Assembly: GCA_014802725.1 (NCBI GenBank)
Contig: JAAVBS010000004.1
Coordinates: 1 to 43,614, forward strand
Direction: 5' to 3'
DNA length: 43,614 nucleotides
Origin: a bacterium
Lineage (GTDB): Bacteria > Bacteroidota > Bacteroidia > Bacteroidales > P3
Below, in pieces: positions 9,577 to 18,937 of the stretch. The translations under genes were made by a program, and so were the position numbers. The notes beneath the pieces were generated by a model. That model did not search any database. It had not been told where the DNA came from and saw only the letters and a list, made by a program, of their open reading frames with translations. Within the stretch, counting starts at the first letter, position 1. Each line of letters starts with the position of its first letter.

Positions 9577-11012
9577 GCTTTGCATTGTCGGCCTTGGTGC
9601 CGGAAGCGGCCGGGACGGAAGTCCGGGTGCGGCAATTGTGTTTCGACTCGCGTTGCGTGGAACCGGGGGCGGTATTCTTTGCCGTCAAGGGCAGCGGTGT
9701 GGACGGTCATGCGTTCATCCCGCAAGCGGTGGCGGCCGGCGCGCGGGCCGTGGTCTGCGAGCGGATGCCGGCCGAAAGCGAACGCCAACCGGATGTGTGC
9801 TACGTGCAGGTGCCCGATTCGGCGGCGGCCTTGGGGCAAGCGGCTTCCATCTATTACGGCCGTCCTTCAGAAAAACTCGTGCTGGTGGGCGTAACCGGCA
9901 CCAACGGCAAGACCACGATAGCCACCTTGCTGTACCGCTTGTTCCGCGCGCTCGGCCGCCGTTGCGGCCTGCTTTCCACCATCGAAAACCGCATCGAGGA
10001 AACGGTTGTCCCCAGTACGCATACCACGGGCGACGCCTTGGAAATCAACCGCCTTTTGGCGCAGATGGTGGAAGCGGGCTGTACGCACGTCTTTATGGAA
10101 GTAAGCTCGCACGCCCTCGTGCAACAGCGGGTGGCCGGCCTGCAGTTCCGCGGCGGCATCTTTACGAACCTGACGCGAGACCATTTAGACTACCACAAAA
10201 CGTTCAAGGCCTATATCGCGGCCAAGAAACTGTTTTTCGACCACCTGCCGGCAACGGCTTTCGCGCTCGTCAACACCGACGATGCCAACGGCAAGGTCAT
10301 GGTGCAGAATACGCAGGCGCAGGTCAAGACCTACGCGCTCAAGCGCATGGCCGATTTCAAGACCAAGGTGCTGGAAGACTCCTTGCACGGCCTGAGCCTG
10401 TTGATGAACAGCACGGAGGTGCATACACGGCTTGTGGGCGATTTCAACGCCTACAACCTGACGGCCATTTACGGCGCGGCCTGTCTGCTTGGGGAAGACC
10501 CGACGGCGGTGCTCACGGCGCTGAGTGGCCTGGCGGCGGCCGATGGCCGCTTTCAGCCCGTCAAGGGCGCAACGGCACAGGCCATCGTGGACTACGCCCA
10601 TACGCCCGACGCGTTGGAAAACGTGTTGGCCACGCTCTCCGGCATGAAACAGCCCGGTGTGCAACTCATCTGCGTGGTGGGTTGCGGCGGCAACCGCGAC
10701 AGCGGCAAGCGCCCGATGATGGCTGAAACCGCCGCCCGGTACGCCGACCTGTTGATACTTACGTCCGACAACCCGCGTTTCGAAGACCCGCAGCTCATCC
10801 TCGACCAAATGTACGCCGGCGTACCGGCGGCGCGCCAGGCCCAGTGCCTGCGGATACTCAACCGCGAGGAGGCCATCAAGACAGCCTGTATGATGGCGCG
10901 TCCCGCCGACTTGTTGCTGGTGGCGGGCAAAGGTCATGAAACCTATCAGGAAATCGAAGGAGTCAAACATCCGTTCGACGACCGCGAAGTGTTGAAGAAA
11001 TATTTGAAATAA
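9558..11012 (+). CDS. murE: UDP-N-acetylmuramoyl-tripeptide synthetase MurE (meso-DAP type motif)
   Basis: [42 protein letters not shown] (DNPR motif). Confidence 0.96.
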   Translation: MAGTELSFALSALVPEAAGTEVRVRQLCFDSRCVEPGAVFFAVKGSGVDGHAFIPQAVAAGARAVVCERMPAESERQPDVCYVQVPDSAAALGQAASIYYGRPSEKLVLVGVTGTNGKTTIATLLYRLFRALGRRCGLLSTIENRIEETVVPSTHTTGDALEINRLLAQMVEAGCTHVFMEVSSHALVQQRVAGLQFRGGIFTNLTRDHLDYHKTFKAYIAAKKLFFDHLPATAFALVNTDDANGKVMVQNTQAQVKTYALKRMADFKTKVLEDSLHGLSLLMNSTEVHTRLVGDFNAYNLTAIYGAACLLGEDPTAVLTALSGLAAADGRFQPVKGATAQAIVDYAHTPDALENVLATLSGMKQPGVQLICVVGCGGNRDSGKRPMMAETAARYADLLILTSDNPRFEDPQLILDQMYAGVPAARQAQCLRILNREEAIKTACMMARPADLLLVAGKGHETYQEIEGVKHPFDDREVLKKYLK

Positions 11013-11031
11013 CCCGATAAAAAAGAGCGTC

Positions 11032-12285
11032 ATGCTGTATTATCTGTTCGATTACATGAGTAAGGCTTGGGATATTCCCGGCGTCGGCGTTTTCCGCTAT
11101 CTGTCGTTCCGTGCGGCGGCGGCCATGCTGTTGTCGCTGTTCCTGTCGCTGGTGGTGGGCAAGTATATGATCCGCTACCTGCAGAAAAAACAAATCGGCG
11201 AAACCATCCGCGATTTGGGTTTGCAGGGGCAGATGGAAAAGAAAGGCACGCCGACGATGGGCGGCCTCATCATCATTATGGCCACGCTCGTGCCCGTATT
11301 GCTGTTCAACCGGCTCGACAACATCTATGTCATCCTGATGATCATCACTACGTTATGGCTCGGCTGCATGGGCTTTATCGACGACTACATCAAGGTATTC
11401 CGTCATAATAAGAACGGCATGGCCGGCAAATACAAGATTATCGGTCAGGTGGGCTTGGGCTTGATTGTCGGGCTTACGATGTGCTATCATCCCGATATCG
11501 TGGTTTCTCAAAAACAGATGAACCGGGAATACGTCGATAAGCACAATGTGTTGGATCAGAACGAATACGCCAAGGCGCAGGCCGTTTTTGAACAGAATAC
11601 CGAAAAGGCCTTGACCACCACGATTCCGTTCGTCAAGAACAGCGAACTCGACTACAGCGTCATTCTGACGGCTTTCAATCAAAATTGGGCCAAATACAGT
11701 TGGATTGTGTTCGTGTTGCTCGTCATCTTGGTGGTGACGGCCGTATCCAACGGCGCCAACCTGACCGACGGCATGGACGGGCTGGCATCGGGTACCTCGG
11801 CCATCATCGGGGCCACGCTCGGGCTTTTGGCCTGGGTGTCGGGAAACGTCATCTTTGCCGACTACCTCAATATTATGTATATACCGCATACGGGCGAACT
11901 CGTCGTGTTCATCGCGGCCTTTGTGGGGGCGTTGATAGGCTTCCTTTGGTACAACACCTATCCGGCGCAGGTCTTTATGGGCGATACGGGCAGTTTGACC
12001 ATCGGCGGCATCATCGCCGTATTCGCGATACTGATACGCAAGGAGTTGTTGTTGCCGATACTGTGCGGCATCTTCCTTGTCGAGAGCCTGTCGGTTATGA
12101 TGCAGGTGGCCTATTTTAAATATACGAAGCGTATATATGGAGAGGGCCGCCGCATTTTCAAGATGTCGCCGCTCCATCACCATTTTCAGGTGTTGGGGCA
12201 TCCGGAGCCCAAAATCGTGCTTCATTTCTTCATCGTCGGTTTGTTTCTGGCGGTGTTTACCATTGTTACGTTGAAATTAAGATAG
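11032..12285 (+). CDS. mraY: Phospho-N-acetylmuramoyl-pentapeptide-transferase MraY
   Basis: [35 protein letters not shown]; carries a long extracytoplasmic-type insertion (about 11495-11680). Confidence 0.97.
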   Translation: MLYYLFDYMSKAWDIPGVGVFRYLSFRAAAAMLLSLFLSLVVGKYMIRYLQKKQIGETIRDLGLQGQMEKKGTPTMGGLIIIMATLVPVLLFNRLDNIYVILMIITTLWLGCMGFIDDYIKVFRHNKNGMAGKYKIIGQVGLGLIVGLTMCYHPDIVVSQKQMNREYVDKHNVLDQNEYAKAQAVFEQNTEKALTTTIPFVKNSELDYSVILTAFNQNWAKYSWIVFVLLVILVVTAVSNGANLTDGMDGLASGTSAIIGATLGLLAWVSGNVIFADYLNIMYIPHTGELVVFIAAFVGALIGFLWYNTYPAQVFMGDTGSLTIGGIIAVFAILIRKELLLPILCGIFLVESLSVMMQVAYFKYTKRIYGEGRRIFKMSPLHHHFQVLGHPEPKIVLHFFIVGLFLAVFTIVTLKLR

Positions 12286-12298
12286 CAGGAGATATATT

Positions 12299-12847
12299 AT
12301 GAGTATGCAGAGTTTTTTCGTGCAGGGTCAGCAGACCGCCTGTGCCAACATGGCCGAAGCCGTCGCTTCCAAGATACAGGATATGCGCAAGGAAGCGGTA
12401 CGGGAAATGTTCAGCGATTTTTCGTTGGAAAACGGCCGTCTTTGTCCGGTGGGGACAATCCGCGGCGTGCATTATGTCGATGATGCCATGGCCGAAAATG
12501 TCAACGCGGTATGGTATGCGTTGGAAAACGTACACGAACCGATTTACTGGATTGTAGATGGCGAACGCACCGATGACGTTGAACGTCTGGAAGTCTTGAA
12601 GCCGTGGATGAATAAGGTGAAACGCCTCATTTGCGTGGGCGGACAGGATGAATTGCGGGCCGCGTTGGATTTGGACCCCAACCGTTACCTCACGGTGCAG
12701 ACGCTGGACGAGGCCGTCCGTATGGCCTATCTTTGCGCCGACGAGAAGCAGACCGTTTTGTATGCGCCGCTGTTTCCGGGCCGTGGCACGAGCGAGAGCA
12801 GCGAAAGCCGCAGCCACCGTTTCCGTCAAGCCGTCAACGAATTGTAA
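12299..12847 (+). CDS. MurD C-terminal-domain-only protein (N-terminal and ATP-binding domains absent; predicted non-ligase)
   Basis: Located in the murD slot between mraY and ftsW. FFVQGQQTACANMAEAV...AVREMFSDFSLENGRLCPVGTIRGVHYVDDAMAENVNAVWYALENV...TLDEAVRMAY...RSHRFRQAVNEL parallels canonical MurD (GxHNxxN)...SDFxGVEHRLExV..VRGVxFINDSKATNVNSxWYAL...DRGxQFKxxVxxL. AGGAG at 12287-12291. Confidence 0.85.
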   Translation: MSMQSFFVQGQQTACANMAEAVASKIQDMRKEAVREMFSDFSLENGRLCPVGTIRGVHYVDDAMAENVNAVWYALENVHEPIYWIVDGERTDDVERLEVLKPWMNKVKRLICVGGQDELRAALDLDPNRYLTVQTLDEAVRMAYLCADEKQTVLYAPLFPGRGTSESSESRSHRFRQAVNEL

Positions 12848-12850
12848 ACA

Positions 12851-14056
12851 ATGGGAAAAAACAGGGAAATAGGGTTGTACCGCTACTTGCCGGGCGATCG
12901 GAACATTTGGGTAATTATCCTGCTGTTATCCTTCGTTTCCGTTCTGATTGTCTATAGTTCGACCGGCATGTTGGCCTACCGCTATCAAGCGGGGCATACG
13001 GCCTATTATGCGTTGAAGCACGCCGGCATGATTCTGTCGGGCTGGCTCATCATCTATGTGACGTCCCGCATTCCCTATACCTATTTTTCCCGTATCGGCT
13101 GGATTCTGTTTTGGCTGGCCGTACCGCTGTTGGCGCTGACATTGGCCATGCCTAAAGTCAACGACGCGAGCCGTTGGCTCGAAATTCCGATTATCGGGCT
13201 CACGTTTCAGACCTCCGATTTGGCCAAATTGGCCTTGGTCATGTATTTGGCGCGTATCTTAGCCAAAAAGCAAGCCACGATAGGCGAGAAACAGACGTTT
13301 TATCAAGTCGTTTGGCCGCCCTTGCTGATTTGCGGCCTGATTTTTCCGGAAAACCTCTCCACCGCGGCCTTGCTGATGCTGACTTCCGTGGTTATGATGA
13401 TGTTCGGCGGGGTCCGTACGCGCTATCTTGCGGGCTTGCTCGGCGTTATGGTGTTGGGGGCGGGCTTGTTGGCCGCCACATTATATATCGTGCCGGAAGA
13501 AAACCTGCCGGGGCGGTTCGCAACCTGGAAGGCGCGTATCGAAAACTTTGCCGGTTCCGACGACGGTTCCGACAGCAACTACCAGGCCACGCAGGCCAAA
13601 ATCGCCATCGCCAACGGCGGCATCGTGGGCAAGATGCCCGGCAACGGCATACAGCGCAACTTTTTGCCGCACCCTTATTCCGACTACGCTTATGCGATTG
13701 TGGTGGAGGAATACGGTATGCTGGGCGGTATCGTGGTGTTGCTCCTGTATCTGTGGTTTATCCGGCGCGGCATCAAAATCGCGCGCCAGTGCCACGGTTC
13801 GTTCGGCTGTTTCCTCGTGTTGGGCGTCTGTTTCCTGTTTACGTTACAGGCCTTGGTCAACATGGGGGTGGCCGTAAACCTGCTGCCCGTAACGGGGCAG
13901 ATTTTGCCGTTCGTGAGCATGGGCGGTACGGCCATGTGGTTCAACTCTTTCGGCGCTGGGCTTGTGTTGAGTGTGAGTGCGGCCGTAGAAAAACAAAATA
14001 AGGAAAAAGGAAAAGGCCTGGCCGATATGGAAAAGGCGACGGCCGTCAATGAATAA
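12851..14056 (+). CDS. ftsW: Septal SEDS peptidoglycan polymerase FtsW
   Basis: Polytopic SEDS protein; NDASRWLEIPIIGLTFQTSDLAKLALVMYLA; PVTGQILPFVSMGGTAM. Confidence 0.95.
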   Translation: MGKNREIGLYRYLPGDRNIWVIILLLSFVSVLIVYSSTGMLAYRYQAGHTAYYALKHAGMILSGWLIIYVTSRIPYTYFSRIGWILFWLAVPLLALTLAMPKVNDASRWLEIPIIGLTFQTSDLAKLALVMYLARILAKKQATIGEKQTFYQVVWPPLLICGLIFPENLSTAALLMLTSVVMMMFGGVRTRYLAGLLGVMVLGAGLLAATLYIVPEENLPGRFATWKARIENFAGSDDGSDSNYQATQAKIAIANGGIVGKMPGNGIQRNFLPHPYSDYAYAIVVEEYGMLGGIVVLLLYLWFIRRGIKIARQCHGSFGCFLVLGVCFLFTLQALVNMGVAVNLLPVTGQILPFVSMGGTAMWFNSFGAGLVLSVSAAVEKQNKEKGKGLADMEKATAVNE

Positions 14057-15209
14057 AAGACGAATAAAAACACCGATTGATATGCAAGAAGCCATGAAAG
14101 TGATTGTCAGCGGCGGCGGTACGGGCGGCCATGTGTTCCCCGCCATCGCCATTGCGAATGCCATCAAGGCGGAACGACCCGATACCGAAATCCTGTTCGT
14201 GGGCGCCAAGGGCCGTATGGAAATGGACAAGGTACCGGCGGCCGGTTACGAAATCGAAGGTCTGAATGTCATAGGGCTGGACCGCAAACGCTGGTGGAAG
14301 AACCTGACTTTGCCGTTCAAACTGATTTCCAGTCTGTGGAGCGTGCGCAAACTCATCAAGCGGTTTGCACCGGATGTGGTGGTGGGTGTAGGCGGCTATG
14401 CGAGCGGCCCAACCTTATATATAGCGGGTTTGATGGGGATACCCTATCTGATACAGGAGCAAAATTCCTTTCCGGGTCTCACCAACCGTCTTTTGGCCAA
14501 GCGGGCGCGGAAAATCTGTGTCGATTACGAGGATATGGAGCAGTTTTTCCCCAAAGACCGCATCTTGATGACGGGCAATCCGATCCGTCAGGATATCGTC
14601 GATTTGGAGGGGAAGCGCGCCGCGGCCTTCGAACATTTCGGCCTGAATCCCGACAAGCCCGTGTTGCTCGTTATCGGAGGCAGTCTGGGGGCGGGTTCCA
14701 TCAACCGCGCCATGCTCAACAATATGGACGAAATCATGGCGTCCGGTTGTCAGATTCTGTGGCAAACCGGCGGCTACTATTACGAACAGGTTATGTCTAT
14801 GATACCGGCATTGCGCGCGGGGCTGTTGATTAAAGACTTTATCAAGAACATGGATTTGGCCTATGCCATGGCCGATGTCGTGGTTTCCCGCGCCGGCGCC
14901 ATCGCTATATCGGAACTTTGCGTAGTGGGCAAACCGGTCATCCTTGTGCCTTCGCCCAATGTGGCCGAAGACCACCAGACCAAGAACGCCTTGGCGCTCA
15001 GTGCGCGCAATGCCGCCATCCTGTTGCCCGACGACAAGGTTTACGGCGAATTGGGCAAGACGGTGGTGGAACTGATGCAAAACAGCCGCCGCAAGGAACT
15101 TATGGCCGAGAACATTTCCCGCATGGGTAAGACGACTTCGGCGCAGGATATCGCCAAATGGGTGTTCCGCATCGCCGAGGAAGATGCGATTGCCCGATTC
15201 GGTAGATAG
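14049..15209 (+). CDS. murG: UDP-N-acetylglucosamine--N-acetylmuramyl-(pentapeptide) pyrophosphoryl-undecaprenol N-acetylglucosamine transferase MurG
   Basis: GGGTGGHVFPAIAIA, IQEQNSFPGLTNRLLAK, SRAGAIAISEL. Start could instead be 14082 or 14094. Confidence 0.97.
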   Translation: MNKRRIKTPIDMQEAMKVIVSGGGTGGHVFPAIAIANAIKAERPDTEILFVGAKGRMEMDKVPAAGYEIEGLNVIGLDRKRWWKNLTLPFKLISSLWSVRKLIKRFAPDVVVGVGGYASGPTLYIAGLMGIPYLIQEQNSFPGLTNRLLAKRARKICVDYEDMEQFFPKDRILMTGNPIRQDIVDLEGKRAAAFEHFGLNPDKPVLLVIGGSLGAGSINRAMLNNMDEIMASGCQILWQTGGYYYEQVMSMIPALRAGLLIKDFIKNMDLAYAMADVVVSRAGAIAISELCVVGKPVILVPSPNVAEDHQTKNALALSARNAAILLPDDKVYGELGKTVVELMQNSRRKELMAENISRMGKTTSAQDIAKWVFRIAEEDAIARFGR

Positions 15210-15224
15210 AATATATATATTGAT

Positions 15225-16628
15225 ATGCAGGCAGCGGATTTGGATATCAGGCGTTACGACCGGATATATTTTCTGGGGATAGGCGGCATCGGTATGAGCG
15301 CCTTGGCCCTGTATTGTCTGCATGAGGGCAAGCGCGTGGACGGTTACGACCGGGTCGAAACGCCGCTGTGCCGCCGGATGGCGGCTTGCGGGGCGCGTAT
15401 CCATTATACGGAATCGCCGGAACTTGTGCCGGCCGACACGCAGTTGGTCATCTATACGCCGGCCATCCCGGCCGACCACCGCGAATGGGCGGCCTTGCGG
15501 GCTTTGGGCGTGCCGGTCTGCAAGCGGGCGGAGGTGCTCGGTGCTTGCACGCGACCGTATCGGACACTGGCCGTGGCCGGTTCGCACGGCAAGACCACTA
15601 CGTCCGCACTCTTGGCCTATCTGTTGCATGAGACCGATGGTTGCTGCGCCTTTTTGGGCGGCGTGGCCAAAAACTACGACAGCAATTTCCTCTATACGGC
15701 GGGCGCGGAATGGGCCGTGGCCGAAGCCGACGAATACGACCGTTCGTTCCTGCAACTGCACCCGCGTTACAGCATCGTCACGGCCATGGACGCCGACCAC
15801 CTCGACATCTACGGCACGGTGGAGAACATGCGGGCGGCCTTCGCCGAATTTATGCGGCAGACCGACACGCAGGGCGGGGTCATCATCAAGGATACCTGGC
15901 GGGCTTATGTACCCGACGTACCGGTGTATCGCACCTACGGGCTCGAGGCCACGCCCGGCACGCAGGTCTATGCCCGCGGCCTGCGCGTGGACGACGGCGC
16001 CTACCGTTTCGACTACGTATCGCCCGATGTGGAAATAAACGACCTGCGGCTAACTTATCCGGGCCGTCACAATGTGGAGAACGCGCTGGCCGCGGTTACG
16101 GCCGCTTTGGCCGCCGGGGTCCGGCCCGACGACATCCGCCGCTTGCTGCCGGGTTTCCGCGGGGTCAAACGGCGTTTCGATATCCAGTACCGCGATGGCG
16201 AACGGTTGTATATAGACGACTACGCCCATCATCCGGATGAAATTGCCGTCTGTCTGCGCGCGCTCCGTGAACTCTACCCGAAGCGGCCTATCCGTGTGGC
16301 CTTTCAGCCGCACCTTTACAGCCGTACGCGCGATTTGGCCGCCGGGTTCGCGAAAAGCCTACAGTTGGCCGACGAGGTCGTGCTGTTGGATATATATCCT
16401 GCGCGCGAACGGCCGATACCGGGCGTTACGGCCCGTAGCATAGGCGAACTCATACAAGGCCGCCCCGTCCATTACGCCACGCTGCAAAACGCCATCGACG
16501 TACTGGGCATGTTGCCGCCTCTGCCCATCCTTGTGACGATGGGGGCCGGCGACATCGATACGTTGGTAACGCCCTTGCGTGCCCGTTATGAAAACGAACA
16601 TACCGTAAACCCTGCGATGCAACCATGA
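15225..16628 (+). CDS. murC: UDP-N-acetylmuramate--L-alanine ligase MurC
   Basis: FLGIGGIGMSALALY, VAGSHGKTTTSALLAYLL, DDYAHHPDEI, QPHLYSRT. Confidence 0.97.
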   Translation: MQAADLDIRRYDRIYFLGIGGIGMSALALYCLHEGKRVDGYDRVETPLCRRMAACGARIHYTESPELVPADTQLVIYTPAIPADHREWAALRALGVPVCKRAEVLGACTRPYRTLAVAGSHGKTTTSALLAYLLHETDGCCAFLGGVAKNYDSNFLYTAGAEWAVAEADEYDRSFLQLHPRYSIVTAMDADHLDIYGTVENMRAAFAEFMRQTDTQGGVIIKDTWRAYVPDVPVYRTYGLEATPGTQVYARGLRVDDGAYRFDYVSPDVEINDLRLTYPGRHNVENALAAVTAALAAGVRPDDIRRLLPGFRGVKRRFDIQYRDGERLYIDDYAHHPDEIAVCLRALRELYPKRPIRVAFQPHLYSRTRDLAAGFAKSLQLADEVVLLDIYPARERPIPGVTARSIGELIQGRPVHYATLQNAIDVLGMLPPLPILVTMGAGDIDTLVTPLRARYENEHTVNPAMQP

Positions 16629-17359
16629 AACGACGTGTCAGAAACCTCTTGATATGGGGGCTGGGCATCGGATCGGTCGTCCTGCTGATTGGGCTCGTCC
16701 GTTTTTCCGAACGGCAACGGCTGTCGGCTACGTGCAGTGGTTATGACATCCGCGTCAGCCGTCAGGGAGGCGTGTATCTGCAGGAACGAGACATAGAACA
16801 ATGGCTCGACAAGTCGGTGCGTTGGAAGGTGGGGCAGGTGGGTGAACTCGATGCGTCGCTCATCGAACATATCTTGGACGAAAACCCGTACGTGCGCGAC
16901 GCGCAGGTTTATTTTACGACCGACGCCACGCTGCACGTAAACGTGCGGCAACGCGAACCGTTTCTGCGCGTCTATGCGCCCGATCCGTTCTACTTGGACG
17001 AAGACGGGCGGCGGTTGCCGGTCAATACCGACTATCCGTGCCGTCTGCGCGTCTGTACGATGGAGGGCAAGGCCACCGATAACCGCTTGGCGCAGGCCTT
17101 CGCATTGGAAACCCTGTTGCAGCGAGACAGCCTGCTTAACGCAATGATAGACCAAATCCACCTGAACCGCCGGCAGGAGTTCGAACTGATACCTAAAGTG
17201 GGGCGGCAGCGCATCCGGCTCGGCACGTTCGACCGCATGGACGAAAAATTGGCGAACACCGTGCTGTTCTACCGCAAGGGGATGCCGCAAAGCGGTTGGG
17301 ACCGCTACGCGGTGCTGGATATGCGTTACAAAGGGCAGATTGTGGCCGTGCGCCGTTAG
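16625..17359 (+). CDS. ftsQ: Cell division protein FtsQ
   Basis: N-terminal TM, POTRA-like region (ENPYVRDAQVYFTTDATLHVNVRQREPFLRVY), between murC and ftsA. Confidence 0.88.
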   Translation: MKRRVRNLLIWGLGIGSVVLLIGLVRFSERQRLSATCSGYDIRVSRQGGVYLQERDIEQWLDKSVRWKVGQVGELDASLIEHILDENPYVRDAQVYFTTDATLHVNVRQREPFLRVYAPDPFYLDEDGRRLPVNTDYPCRLRVCTMEGKATDNRLAQAFALETLLQRDSLLNAMIDQIHLNRRQEFELIPKVGRQRIRLGTFDRMDEKLANTVLFYRKGMPQSGWDRYAVLDMRYKGQIVAVRR

Positions 17360-17397
17360 ATATATTATAGTATATAGAAAAATAAAAATCAAGAAAT

Positions 17398-18798
17398 ATG
17401 AAAGCAGAGGAAGGTAACATTGTGGTGGGTCTGGACATCGGTACGACCAAAGTCGTGGCCATGGTGGGCGAACAGGCCGAAAACAACAAAATCAGAATCC
17501 TGGGCTACGGGCATACCGTTTCGTTCGGGGTACAGCGCGGTACGGTTATCAATATCGTCAAGGCCTCCGAAGCCATCCGCGAGGCGGTGGATATTGCCGA
17601 AAAAAACACGAACGTCGATATCCGTTCCGTTTACGTCGGTATCGCCGGCCAGCATATTCAGAGTTACCGTCAGCGCGGCACCTCCATCCGGCCTAATCCG
17701 GATGCGGTCATCACCAAACAGGAAATCCGCGATTTGCAGAAATCCATGTTCAACAGCCAGACCAATCCGGGCGAGCGCATCATACACGTCATCCCGCAAA
17801 CGTTCTCGTTAGACCGTCATCAAAACCTGACGGAAAACGACATCATCGGGATGGTGGGCACCAACCTTGAAGCCAATTATCATATCGTCACGGCACAGGA
17901 AGAAGCGGTAAACCTGATTCAACGCAGTGTGGAAAAAGCGGGTTTGGAATTGGCCGGTTTCGTGTTGGAGCCCATGGTTTCGGCCATGTCGGTATTGAAC
18001 GACGATGAAAAACAGGCCGGCGTCGTGCTTGTGGATATAGGCGGCGGTACCACCGATGTGGCCGTATTCCAAGACAGCGTGATTTGGCATACGGGCGTTA
18101 TCGCGTTTGCGGGCAACGCCATTACCGATGATATTCAGGATACCTGCAAGGTGTTGCCGTTGCAGGCCGAACGGCTCAAGGTGCAGTACGGCGCGGTGTT
18201 GCCGTCGGCCGAAAGCAACAACCTGTATGTGACCACCAGCAGCGTGACCGGCCGTGCGCCCCGCGAGATTTCCGTCAAAAACCTGATTGAAATCATCAAG
18301 GCGCGTATGGAGGAAATTTTGGCGGCCGTACAATGGGAAATCGAAGAGTCGGGTTGCAAGAATATGCTCGGCGGCGTGGTGCTTACCGGCGGCGGTTCCA
18401 AAATGAAATTCCTGCCGCAGTTGACCGATTACGTCATCGGGCGGGAGTCGCGTCTCGGGGCACCCACGCGCTATCTGAGCGATGATTCGCCGGCAGAGTT
18501 GAGCGACCCTATTTTTGCCACGGCCATCGGCTTGGTCATGTTCGGTCTGCACCATGAAGCGGAACTGGCCGAAGAAGAAGCCTTGCGTCAGCAGGAACGG
18601 GAAGTCCGCATGGCGGAGGTGGAAGCCGCCCGTCGCGAAGCGGCGGAGGCTCAGGCGGCGGCCGAAGCCGAAGCGGCGGAAAAGGCTGCGGAAAAAGAAG
18701 AAAAGCCCAAACGCAAACTGTTTGACTGGACGCAAACGACCAAGGAAATGTTGGTGAAATGGGTAAAAGACGTGGATGAGGACGATGAATTGAACTAA
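17398..18798 (+). CDS. ftsA: Cell division protein FtsA
   Basis: VVGLDIGTTKVVAMVGE, VVLVDIGGGTTDVAVF, VVLTGGGSKM; extended Glu/Ala-rich C-terminal segment. Confidence 0.97.
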   Translation: MKAEEGNIVVGLDIGTTKVVAMVGEQAENNKIRILGYGHTVSFGVQRGTVINIVKASEAIREAVDIAEKNTNVDIRSVYVGIAGQHIQSYRQRGTSIRPNPDAVITKQEIRDLQKSMFNSQTNPGERIIHVIPQTFSLDRHQNLTENDIIGMVGTNLEANYHIVTAQEEAVNLIQRSVEKAGLELAGFVLEPMVSAMSVLNDDEKQAGVVLVDIGGGTTDVAVFQDSVIWHTGVIAFAGNAITDDIQDTCKVLPLQAERLKVQYGAVLPSAESNNLYVTTSSVTGRAPREISVKNLIEIIKARMEEILAAVQWEIEESGCKNMLGGVVLTGGGSKMKFLPQLTDYVIGRESRLGAPTRYLSDDSPAELSDPIFATAIGLVMFGLHHEAELAEEEALRQQEREVRMAEVEAARREAAEAQAAAEAEAAEKAAEKEEKPKRKLFDWTQTTKEMLVKWVKDVDEDDELN

Positions 18799-18889
18799 GC
18801 GGATGAGGGACGTCGGTTTTTCACCGTTTTTAACAGGGCTTGGTGCATAAGTTACTGAAAAGGGTGGTTTAAGGCGGCTCAGAATAGTT

Positions 18890-18897
18890 TAATTTTG
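18890..18897 (+). promoter_or_regulatory. Putative -7 element (TAnnTTTG) upstream of ftsZ
   Basis: TAATTTTG, 41 bp upstream of the ftsZ ATG, in the 139-bp ftsA-ftsZ gap. Confidence 0.45.
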
Positions 18898-18937
18898 TCC
18901 TTATCATAGGAATGATAGAAAATAGGTTAACAGCAAT

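Noticed and set aside
7417-9585. 722-aa minus-strand ORF antisense to ftsI
   Set aside because: Mirror ORF of a well-supported gene with low-complexity, His/Arg-rich translation.
11495-11680. Insertion in MraY ([32 protein letters not shown]...)
   Set aside because: Long MraY insertions of this type are, to my knowledge, normal in Bacteroidetes, so I do not treat it as novel.
18806-18836. Possible terminator between ftsA and ftsZ (cggtttttcaccgttttt)
   Set aside because: Only a 4-bp stem, too weak to call.
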